Source of the DNA: Parabacteroides sp.
GTDB taxonomy: Bacteria; Bacteroidota; Bacteroidia; Bacteroidales; Tannerellaceae
Direction: 5' to 3'
NCBI GenBank assembly: GCA_017481945.1
Contig: JAFUOJ010000022.1
Coordinates: forward strand, 32,274 to 96,273
Length of the DNA stretch: 64,000 nucleotides
Positions 47,601 through 56,600 of the stretch are shown one piece after another. Positions within the stretch are counted from its first letter, which is position 1. The number at the start of each line of letters is the position of its first letter. The notes under the pieces were generated by a model. That model saw only the letters and a program-made list of their open reading frames with translations. It made no database searches and was not told the DNA's origin. Both the position numbers and the translations under genes were made by a program.

Positions 47601-48049
47601 ACACCAGGCAACGGTAGACCTGCTGCATCTGTAACTGTTCCCCGGACAGTTACAGAGTTCTGAGTCACAGAAGTACTTCTGTCAGCTACAATATTTGTAT
47701 GATTATTCTTTACAATAACCTGTCGACCTTTGATTGTATAAGAAAGGCCATTCGCAGAAAAAACTTCCTTAATAATCTCTTCTACTGACTTATTAGAGAT
47801 ATTTACATCAACCATTCGGTTTAAGTTTATATCTCCTTCATAGATAAATACATAATCACTATTCTTTTCAATATAAGAAAAGACATCTTTTATTGATCTA
47901 TTTTGCATTGTCACGCTCAAAACTTCTCTTGATGAATCTACGGAAGTTGATGCACTGACATTAAAAGGCAAAGACATTATCAATGTCGATACACATACTA
48001 ATTTAAAATAATTAATCTTTTTCCGATTAATTGTCATGATATTTTCCAT
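44636..48049 (-). CDS. SusC/RagA TonB-dependent transducer-transporter with STN domain
   Basis: 1137 residues. After the signal peptide comes an STN (secretin/TonB N-terminal) domain at about 40-115 (VTMQNRSIKDVFSYIEKNSD, ISNKSVEEIIKEVFSANGLS), which in this family contacts FecR across the periplasm. A carboxypeptidase-D-like domain follows (VRGTVTDAAGLPLPGVNIIV), then NEVVVVGYGTQKKVNMTGAV, the plug with SISILKDAASSAIYGSRAAN, and the barrel ending QFSLGLNVSF. It imports the ligand and reports it to the FecR/sigma pair encoded just upstream. The start may be 48049 or 48037 (MTINRKK). Confidence 0.96.
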   Translation of the reverse strand: MENIMTINRKKINYFKLVCVSTLIMSLPFNVSASTSVDSSREVLSVTMQNRSIKDVFSYIEKNSDYVFIYEGDINLNRMVDVNISNKSVEEIIKEVFSANGLSYTIKGRQVIVKNNHTNIVADRSTSVTQNSVTVRGTVTDAAGLPLPGVNIIVKGTTIGTMTDENGKFELPNAPANGVLVFSYIGYKESETNVRGQVSIVLYEDSELLNEVVVVGYGTQKKVNMTGAVSTVKVDAMEDRPITNATNALAGLAAGLSVTNSGGNVPGYEAQTIRIRGTGTLNNSDPLIVIDGMTNVSISDINPQDIESISILKDAASSAIYGSRAANGVILITTKKGEEGSSRITYSGNVSFEKVAKRLNLVTDYADYMEIQNAGLLANGQAARFSQEKIDAWRNDAGQNPTVYPNTDWQDHIYRNPSVVQNHNLSAVGGTKTARWNLSFGYVNNPGMIYHTNYERFQLRSNLELDIKPWLTIGTNIYGYVDKNHPSATVAAEGGDVIWGSGAFNTVPGMTLYDEETGLYGGTQNPEEQNVTNFNPYRRMWFYKDDFPTKTRRQVAKMYGRLKPVKGLTIDASYSYNHWDRNVEQHITDRNLYRFTEDGPVLLREGTVRTYIRKYNYENIFRTGDITARYDFKVSKLDGSVMVGASQEYNKYIYDYFGKYDLVDESLTALDAATVERPTGGYYNEWAMRSYFGRVNLTWDDKYMLEANMRIDGSSKFSKDNRWGYFPSVSAGWRLSEEGFMKDHSDWLSQLKLRASYGTLGNNATDSYYMYQSVFSATNYVLNNAIVSGLSQTSLSNANLTWEKTYMTNIGVDYGFFNNRLNGSVEWFNRQTKDILITLPVPLEHGTATAPNQNAGEVRNLGFDLDINWSDRIGKVDYNVGFNMGYVRNKVTKFQGDVSSISGVYKTQEGKPINQLYVLHVDRIVRDQADLDYVQSLLDKNPDYFGTYQRPELGDFLFADTNGDGNLNADDRIEIGHGNAPTFTYGANLGLAWNNFNFSLLLQGVGDYDVYYNNQAFRFTTNLGHSLIKDITDNAWTPENPYNSKYPILRNSSNTKNNKASDAFVHNAAYLRCKNIQLGYTIPSEITKKFFVESLKVYTSIDNLFTITSFPGLDPEVGAKVGYPLTRQFSLGLNVSF

Positions 48050-48062
48050 ACCTTTGAAAATT

Positions 48063-48139
48063 AATTCTTAAACATTTAAGGATTACAATCTCTCTCAACA
48101 AGCTCGGATCAATGCGCCAACAAGGGTCCGGGCTTTTTT
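48063..48139 (+). ncRNA. Candidate antisense RNA in the FecR-SusC gap
   Basis: On the plus strand, opposite the operon, TACCTTTG (48049-48056) is a perfect -7 box. A hairpin with a U run lies 45-80 nt downstream: AGCTCGGATC (48101-48110) with GGTCCGGGCT (48125-48134), T6. Its two wobble pairs are G-U only in plus-strand RNA, which argues for that strand. The predicted RNA is about 77 nt and antisense to the susC leader. Similar cis-encoded repressor RNAs (DonS) are known in Bacteroides polysaccharide-use loci. A good -33 element is missing (only TTG at 48031-48033, spacer 15). Confidence 0.6.
48099..48139 (+). terminator. Plus-strand terminator between fecR and susC
   Basis: A ten-pair stem with a 14-base loop and a run of six T residues on the plus strand. 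No plus-strand protein gene precedes it, so it should end a noncoding transcript. Confidence 0.75.
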
Positions 48140-48214
48140 AGTGTCTATTTTATTCCTTTTCCATAGGCTCTTCTGTTTTTTAATGTTAATACTTGTTTTT
48201 TCAATCTCTCATTT

Positions 48215-49282
48215 TTACTTCAAGAAGCGGAATCCTCCTCCTTCTATCTTCTCGGCCCGTAATGAAGCCGATTCTTTTACGATGTCCATCACTGCGTCTA
48301 TGGATTCACACAAATCCAATTTCCCTGACAATTTGCGGTCTGCGACGCTCTTGTCACACCAAATGGGAACACCATAATAAAGAGATAACCTATCCAAAAC
48401 TTTTCCCACAGACTCATTATCTAATAACATCAAATTATCTTTCCAACAAATGTATTTCTCAACATTCACTTCTTGTTTTTCCAACATTCCCTCTTTCAAA
48501 CAAACCATTTGAGAAGGGGACATTTTCATCTCTTTTGCTGAAGATTTCACTTCCACGCTTCCTTCCACCAATACAACCGAAATCTCCTGCTCTTTATAAG
48601 CCGACACATTAAAAGTAGTACCTAATACCTTTACGTCTAACCCTTTTGTCTTTACTATAAAAGGAGCTTTCGGATTATGAGCGACTTCCAAATAGACCTC
48701 TCCTTCGACAGCAATCTCACGCTTCTTTTCATTAAACACAGAAGGATAAATCACATGGCTGGCTGCATTCACATACATCTTTGTTCCGTCAGAGAGTGTA
48801 ATATGCGTTCGCTTTCCCTTAGGGACAATGATATGGTTCAAACGGCTCTCTTGTACTGTCTTCTCTTCTTCGACCTGCAAACATTGCTGGTTGTTTACAG
48901 TCAGCGAACCTTTCTCATCATAATTGATTACAGATTCATTTTCTAACTCCATCTGATGTTCTTCTGCCACGACCAAACGGATTTGATTCAAGCTATCTAT
49001 AGGTGTTGAATGTTTTCCTAACTGAGAAACAAACGACTGTTCCACCGGACGGAAAGAGTAAAAACCGACTGCCAAAAGAAGGGCAATCGAAGCTGCTGTG
49101 GACAATCCGATCCATAAATAGCGCAAATTCCTCTTCTGATTTTGCTTTGAAACGATTCGATTCACCTCCTCCCAAGAAGCGCGAACTTCCGAATCCTCGA
49201 TCTGTTCACGTCTCTTAATAAACGAGACGAATTCTTTCAATTCCTCATTAAACTTTGTATTTTGTCTACTATTTTTAGCCAT
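48215..49282 (-). CDS. FecR-type anti-sigma factor
   Basis: 355 residues: cytoplasmic N-terminus (about 1-68, with the sigma-binding helices EELKEFVSFIKRREQ and VRASWEEVNRIVSK), one TM segment (about 72-92, LWIGLSTAASIALLLAVGFY), a periplasmic FecR domain (about 145-245; VPKGKRTHITLSDGTKMYVN, YPSVFNEKKREIAVEGEVYL, FNVSAYKEQEISVVLVEGSV) and a C-terminal DUF4974/STN-like domain (about 275-355). It receives the signal from the SusC STN domain and releases the sigma factor. It is separated from sigma by 609 bp and from susC by 165 bp, unusually wide for such loci. Confidence 0.93.
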   Translation of the reverse strand: MAKNSRQNTKFNEELKEFVSFIKRREQIEDSEVRASWEEVNRIVSKQNQKRNLRYLWIGLSTAASIALLLAVGFYSFRPVEQSFVSQLGKHSTPIDSLNQIRLVVAEEHQMELENESVINYDEKGSLTVNNQQCLQVEEEKTVQESRLNHIIVPKGKRTHITLSDGTKMYVNAASHVIYPSVFNEKKREIAVEGEVYLEVAHNPKAPFIVKTKGLDVKVLGTTFNVSAYKEQEISVVLVEGSVEVKSSAKEMKMSPSQMVCLKEGMLEKQEVNVEKYICWKDNLMLLDNESVGKVLDRLSLYYGVPIWCDKSVADRKLSGKLDLCESIDAVMDIVKESASLRAEKIEGGGFRFLK

Positions 49283-49337
49283 ACTATCTGCGTAATTTTA
49301 TAATTATAACATTTCAGTCCTCCACTCGGTACTCACA

Positions 49338-49370
49338 CAAATTTTGATTTAACATTTACCCCCCCCAATT
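49338..49370 (-). promoter_or_regulatory. Possible fecR promoter with a G8 tract in the spacer
   Basis: On the minus strand TTG is directly followed by a G run (G8 at 49366-49359, its first G belonging to TTG) and then AAAATTTG about 20 nt later, a seven-of-eight-type match to the -7 consensus TAnnTTTG (only the first T differs). The fecR ATG is about 55 nt further on. Length change in the G run would alter promoter spacing. Confidence 0.35.
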
Positions 49371-49724
49371 TTAACTTCCATTAACCAGAATACTAATCAC
49401 TATGCCATTTTGACAGCATCTACTTTATCCTTTTTCCTATTTTGTCTAAAAATCGAACACTTTTGCAACTATATTTTTGTCAAGGTAATTTTATTTTAAC
49501 TGACAAGAGATAAAAATCCCCTGCGTAGGCTGTTGAAACCTTCAATCTTTTTGTTTGTTCTTTCTCCTATTTCTTGACAAATTGAAAAAGCTAAACTTCC
49601 GGAGAATCTCATATTTCAAAAAAACAGAGGGAAGGGGTAGGAATACACAAAAGAAAAAGAGGGTATTTTTAGCCATTCAGGAGGAATTTTGAATTTAATA
49701 GGCAGACAATTTTTATTCCCTACC

Positions 49725-49775
49725 TACCAAAAAAAATTGGCTGCCGAGAGAATAAAATATTCCTCGGCAGCCAAT
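49725..49775 (-). terminator. CTGCCGAG-type terminator element, copy 2 (sigma gene)
   Basis: A perfect 13-bp outer stem (49736-49748 with 49763-49775) plus an inner five-base stem (GAATA/TATTC) is followed on the minus strand by U8. It lies about 115 nt after the sigma stop codon. The sequence CTGCCGAGGAA..ATTTT..CTCGGCAGCC matches the element at 31387-31449. Confidence 0.85.
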
Positions 49776-49891
49776 AGCAATTACTCACCTATTCATTTCT
49801 ATTTTTTTAGTCAGAAATTCAAAAATGAGACAGTTTTTCCTCTTTTTTCTTCGAAAAGGGAATTTATCATCTGTCAAAATGACATAAACAA

Positions 49892-50458
49892 CTAATCTTC
49901 AAGACTCCAAGAAGGATCCGCAAGGAGTAAATCCCGCAATTTAGAGATAGAACGGAACAGGAGGTTCTTGCTGGACTGATAGTTGATATTCAGAATAACA
50001 GCAATCTCCTCATGAGTTAGTTCTCGAATGTAATAGAGATATAAAATCTCCTGTTGTTTGGAGGAAAGTTTCTTGAAAGCCGCACTAATCAAGATATTGT
50101 TCGGAGTCAGTTCATCTTCATTTAAAACATTCTCGGCATGCACAGTCATCACCTCGTCGGTGTAACCCGTAAATACATCGTTACGAATCTGCTCTGACTT
50201 CAGTTCATTATACAACGTATGACGAAAGGCCTTCAATAAATAGCCGGAGACCGAAGTAGTCTCCGACAGAGAAGTATGTTTAGTAATAAGCTTCACGAAA
50301 AAATTTTGAATGCAATTCCTTATAAAATCAGGATCTTGGGAAAAAAGCTTCCCATAGTTGAATAAGACGGGATAAAACTTCCGGTACAAAGCCTCGAACG
50401 CCTGCCGATCACCTTGTAAACAAAGTCTCCATATTATTTCATCTGATTCCCGTAACAT
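49892..50458 (-). CDS. FecI-like ECF sigma factor
   Basis: A 188-residue Bacteroidetes-type ECF sigma. Region 2 at about 8-80 (DRQAFEALYRKFYPVLFNYG, DFIRNCIQNFFVKL) and region 4 at about 125-178 (LSSKQQEILYLYYIRELTHE, EIAVILNINYQSSKNLLFRS). It is expected to drive the SusCD locus downstream after release from FecR. It has its own terminator, so sigma and fecR are probably separate transcripts. Confidence 0.93.
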   Translation of the reverse strand: MLRESDEIIWRLCLQGDRQAFEALYRKFYPVLFNYGKLFSQDPDFIRNCIQNFFVKLITKHTSLSETTSVSGYLLKAFRHTLYNELKSEQIRNDVFTGYTDEVMTVHAENVLNEDELTPNNILISAAFKKLSSKQQEILYLYYIRELTHEEIAVILNINYQSSKNLLFRSISKLRDLLLADPSWSLED

Positions 50459-50610
50459 ATTAAACTTTAAAGCATTAAAGAGTAAACATTAGTAAATTCA
50501 TTCTCAAAAAGCCTGACTTGTGGTCGCAAATTTAAAAAATCAATTATATAAAAATAAGGTTTTCCATATTAAATTTATATTTCATCGAATCAGTCGCACA
50601 CCAGTATCTA

Positions 50611-53600
50611 TTACTGTGCAAGAGAGAATCGCAGACTAATTCCGTAATTAGAATTAGAAGTCGGATAAGAAGCATTTGAGATCAGTGGTTCGTTAATTTG
50701 CAAGTCGTAGAAAGCACGAATCGTCAACGCACGACTCAATCCATAATCAGCCGAGAACTGAATTGTCTTAGCGATATTTCCGCTGGTTGCCTGCGTCAAC
50801 TGAGTGTCTATCTTACGAATCAACGATTGCATTTTATTGTATGAGAAGTCCAAACGAACTGTTAAGTCATTGCTAAAATCACGTGTTTTCTTCGTCTTCA
50901 AAACCTTATTAAACTCTGCGAACTTATATCCCAAACCGATAGTCATCTTTCTTGAAAGTGCCTCAACCAATTGATAGGAGGTTGTATTCAAGCTTAGGTT
51001 TCGAGTCGTTGAATAATCGGCACGAACGGTAACATTATTCAGCAACGTTGCGTCTGCGCCCAACAATGGATTGAAAGCTTCTGTTATACTTACCGAAGAG
51101 ATGTCGTAAGGAGAAGAAGGGGTCGGATTGTCATTCAAAATAGACTGAATGTAACCCAATCCGTCTTGTCCTGCGTCTACCCAATTTAAGAAAGAGCTAA
51201 ACGCACCTACCGTATAAGAACAACGGTATTGATGGCTCAAAGTCACGTTCTTGAAATACTTCTTGATCGCAGGAATCTTGATCAAACCATCATACGTAAT
51301 ACGCCAGTTCGGTAGCATACTCTTTAGGGAAGGGAATGCCGTCAAACCTACTTTACCCGGGTCTTTTCCTGTATACGCAGCCAAGAAAGCAGGAATCAAA
51401 ACATCCGCAGAGTTCCGATTAATACCATTTTCATTGCCACTACCCGGATTATAAGGTTTACCTCCCAGACCCATCTCATGGATAAAGCCAGCGTCCGGAT
51501 AGTTCATCGCAGCATATTTACTTTCATATCGCTGTGCTATAACCTCTCGGTAAGCCAAGAAGTTATCAAAAGCTTTAGAGGAATAGTTATTCATAGCATT
51601 TCCGCTTCCTCCAAAGGCACTACCCAAAGCAATCGTGGTCATCGTAAAGTTTCCCCCCATGATTTCAGGCATGCCATTATACATATACTGGATTTCAGTG
51701 TTACGGGTATCATTCCGCAATGCGTTCAAATCAATCTTCAACCCGGTAATCGGCTCCAAAGTGGCGCGGACCGTCAGATTCTTTGTTCCAGTTATCACAG
51801 CTGGTTCCAAGTTACTTTCTGTACTTTCCACTAACCAGCCTCTCTCAGAAGCGTCATCAATATAACTACGATTTACGCTACCAAAAGCAAATCCCAATCC
51901 CGGTGAAAGTCCAAAAGAAGAACGCCCCTGCCCAAAGACATCGCCTATTTCCGGACGGAATCCCGGCAACATCATACCGGCGGAGTTTGTAAACTGTACA
52001 TTAAAGCGGCGCACCATCATCAAAAAACGTATGCTATACTCAAGAGCTTGAGTCAAATAGTTTTCAGTAGGAGCTGCACCCGGAACAATGGTTAACTTCA
52101 AATGAGCTGTATCTTGATTCGTAATCAAAACTTGTGCTAAGTTCAGAGGTTTATATTTTACTCTATAGACACGTCCATCAGCCCCACGAGCGGTGATATA
52201 AACCTTCTTCGTGAACATACCATGCTCTACTACAGTTCCGCTATCCGGATTCAAAGTGATCTCCTTTTCCAATTTCACTTTTTTCTTTCGCTCCGGTCGT
52301 TTCGCTGTATTTCGGGTATTATTGGTAAACTTCTGATTTATCTTCTTCAGATATTTATTCTTGTTATAAAGATTCAACAGATTGAAGCTTCCTTGGAAGT
52401 CAAACTGGCGTTGGTTCTTTATCACATTACCTAATTCCAAATCTTCACTTACCGTAGCACCACGTTCCCAATTATAGGTTGCATTATAACTCAAGGAAGC
52501 ATTGGTCCAATCCAATACCGGAATGCTTTGTAGAGGTAACTGCCAAGTCACCATAAACTGTTGGTCATATTTCATTGGTGTACCCAAATCTGCAATACTT
52601 TTCTTCACCGAATCTTTCCACAACTGGTAATCATCCGGATTAAGCTCCCTATTCACCTGTACATAGGGTTCCTCTATTCGAGCATTAGTTCCCGAGTTAA
52701 ATGTAATATTTAAGTTATTGGTAAATGCCCAATTCAAACTAAATGCACGATCCCAATAGAAGTTCTGACTGAATGTAACCGGAATGTCATTAGATACTCC
52801 CGTAGTTAAACCCGTCAAATCACGTAACTTAATCTCATAGTAGTTACGCATCATAGCCGTTTGGAAGTTAATTGAAGGAAGCAGATTCAATGACAACTGC
52901 TTCGCATAACGCGTATAGCCATTATCCTTCTTCAACATCTTATCAAACGGACGAAGCGGTTTCATATACGGGACATAACTATAAGCAAAGTTGGCTCTGT
53001 AATCTTTTGTTGTCTCGTATTCTGTTTCTGGATTTTGTTTGTCATTAATGCTGTACGAATAACCGAACGAGAAGTTGGCCGGGTCATAAGGCATAGGGTT
53101 CTTACTCTTAATATTCACACGCACATTATTGACGGAAATACTTTTAATAACCGTTCGATCCTGTGAATAACTCCGAATAGAGTCTTTTTCTTCCTTCGTT
53201 TCAGCACTATTGATTGCGTCTTTTAACTCCACGTCCTGATCCAAAGGATTATATTTCGGGTCGTATGTTTCTTTTGAATAAGCATAGTAGAAAGGAATAC
53301 TAACCTGAGCTTTCTCTGGGAATAGTTTACCTAACTCCAAAGAGGTAGATACGCTATACTGTTTAAAGTCTTCCATACGACGTTCGTTCAAAGACTGATC
53401 TAAACCACCAAAGCCTGCAGTCTCAATACGTCCCGCTACATTTACAGTTCCTAAATCAGACAACGCTACATTCAAATTAGCATTGGCAGCCCAACCACCC
53501 TCTTCGTTGAAGTCTGTCAAACGCAATTCGTTCACCCAAACCTCCCCACTCTTGAGGTCTTTGGAGTTATTTCGGACACCTATCATAATGGTCTTTACTT

Positions 53601-56600
53601 CAGAGAGACTTGGATTACCTTTAATGCGAATGGTATTCCGTTCATTATCCGGGTCTGTTCCTGAAAAGACCGTTTGGAAAGAGACTCCATTTTCACCTGC
53701 TCGTTTTTGGCGATTACGTTCCAACTTAAGATCTGTCAAAACCTCCAAACGGAAGTTCAACATATTCTCCGCAGGCCATACAGTTTCTTGGTCATCCGAA
53801 TTATTTTTACTGTATTCTCCATGTGGAGTCAATTTCAATGGGACTTCATATTCATAATAGTTATTCCTATAGTCAGAACCCAAACGAATGAAGACCGATA
53901 GGTCACCACTTGACAAATTATAAATATCCAAGTTCGGAGCCTCGGCGTGCGTAAACAACTGAATACGTTTGTACTGACGTAAATCATAATTAGTGTTTTT
54001 ATAAATAGCGCGCGCATCCATAGCTGCCAAATCTGTTACCTTCAACGAAACTGACTGTTCGTTTTCCTGACGTATTTGTGGCTGACTTGGATCCAACACA
54101 CGAGTGACTCCCGGAGGAAGCACGTAGTTCACCGGATCACGGTCACTGTTTTCTTCTATATTTACCGTTGATACTTCCAAGGTTCCGTTTACCGTTGGAG
54201 GCATTTTAGGATCGGACAAATCTTGTGCATACGTTCTCCATTCACTACGTACTAACTGCAACGTTCCGAAACGTAAAACGACAGGCTCACGGAATCCGGT
54301 CATGTACATACGCATAAAACGAATCGTTTTAAAGTCGCTGATGGCGCCAACTCTGCGTTGGTACTGCTTAACAGGAATCTTAAATTGATACCAGGAAACA
54401 GTCGTTGACTCTCCATTGGCTAAACGAACACGTGCAGTACGTTTATCCGCAATAAAGTTTTCTCCGACAATCGTATCTTGAGGTGTAATTGAGACTTTAT
54501 ATTCAAAATACTTCTCATTCTCATTCAACGTATTGTCTTGATTTATATCTTCAATATCAGGGATCGTCTTAGAAGAAGTACTATACCGTTCCTCCGAATC
54601 ATTAATATCTTTAGAGTTTCCTTCCGTCCCATTATAACGTTTATAACGAGTCAAAATATCAATCTCCTGCGCATCATAATCAGAACCTCGGAAGTAATGA
54701 AATTTATCCCCTGCAGGATCAAAGAAAGGAGATAGTTTCAACGGATCTCTCTCCATACTATCCAATGTTGCAGCATTCAACTTCAGACGCAATTTATTCA
54801 AATATTCCTGATAAGTAGAATACTCCATTTCCTCTTCCGATGAAAGCCCGTTCAAACCAACATCTTGTAAAGAACGTGCTCCAGCCGTATTATCGAATGC
54901 ATACACCGTACTTTGTTGAGTCGGAACTTTACCCCAAACTGTATATTCATACTTTGTTGAATCTCCATCTATCGGCAGACCATTTTCAAAATATTTCTTT
55001 TCATCCTTCAATATATCCTCAGAAATATCCCCCAAGTTAAAATACAACTCACCACCGGCTGCTTGCGGATTATCAATGAATGGGTCTAACATCCAGAATT
55101 CTATGTACTCAATATTGGCTGTTTCAAAGTCGCTTTGTTCTATCTTGCGCATCATACCTCCAAATCGCTGTTCTGGATTCTGCAAAGAGCCATCAGGATT
55201 GATATAATCAGCGTCCAGATTATAGGGACCACGTTCCGTAGGATAATAAGCCAAGTTTAGTACATTCAACGTATTACTTTCGGTTGTACTCTGCTGACGT
55301 TCAGGGAATAATTCATCCGAATAGATAGCACGTACATAATGATTGGATAAATCATCTTTGGTAATATACTTTGGACGTATTGATGAATTTTGACGAGTAA
55401 ACAGTCCATCAATTCTATACCAAGCCAACAAAGCACGACTTTTTCCATAATCAATATTATTAACCAAATCTGCACCCGGGAATAACTGATTTCCATCATT
55501 ATAAGGGACACTTGACAATTGCCAAGGATATGGATCGGAAAGGTCTATATCACTTTGTGTCGACTCAAAGTCATCTAAGTAAGAATATCCTCCTGTATTT
55601 GAATTCTCGTAATGTCCGGCTATTAAATGTGCAAACTCCGCATTAAAAGAGATTTGACTCGGCTTCGTCAGAGTCAGTAATGGTAATTTATCAAACATGT
55701 TAGTCAGCCATTGACTCTCTCCTTTATAAGATAAATTAGCACCCCACAGTGTATTTTTTATTGCCTCATCTCCCATGGTAGTTTTAGTAGTCAATGGCAT
55801 TTCAGACAAGTGCATAATGGTCGCTCCCATCATGAAATTTGGATTAAATTGATAATTCAAATCTAAACCCATCATGGTCTTACGTTGCATACTATAAGAA
55901 GACTGATTTTCTAAAGAGACACTGACCGGTGTACCAGAAGAAATGATACTTTCATTCAATATAGTTACGGTTCCCGATGTATAATCAACTGTATAATCGA
56001 CATTCTCTGTCAAAATAGCACCACCTGCGGTTACTTTCACAGAGCCTCGTGCAACATTTGAGGCTCCCAACTGAATCTCTGCTCCTGAGGACGCCTTATA
56101 TTCGCCTTGCAAAAGGAATTTATTCTTTTCTGCAATCTGACGAGCTATAGTTAACGTTGAGTCATATAATTCTTGGAAAACGTATTTATCTGCAATCGCG
56201 TCATTATTAATCTTTTCCCGCAAATAAGAACCAAATGGTTCGACACAAGGGAAAATAATCTTTCCATTCTCAGAAAGTACAGTATATCCTTCCACAAAGT
56301 CAAAGATACCATCAGCATGACGTTCATTATTAGAATCAAGATTATCTAAATTCAAGACTCTCAATAGAATCTGATTTGCAATCGCTCCTTCTGATATATA
56401 ATTAACATAAGTACCAGTAGTATCACTCTGATACATCACATTTAACCTGAACTTTTCCTTTTGCACAGAGTAAGCCCCCAAAGAATACACATTCTTCATC
56501 ATTAAATCCCAAAACGGCATATTGGGAGACATAGAGGTCCCTTTCAATAATTTCACGTATAAACAAGAGTTTGCAGACGAGGGATTATCTGTAGAGAATT

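Larger units (their letters stand above)
49283..49891. other. Gap between fecR and its sigma gene
   Basis: 609 AT-rich bases with no convincing gene. It contains the homopolymer C8 at 49359-49366, a minus-strand promoter candidate around it, and the sigma-gene terminator at 49725-49775. The middle part (49440-49720) shows nothing recognisable. Confidence 0.6.
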
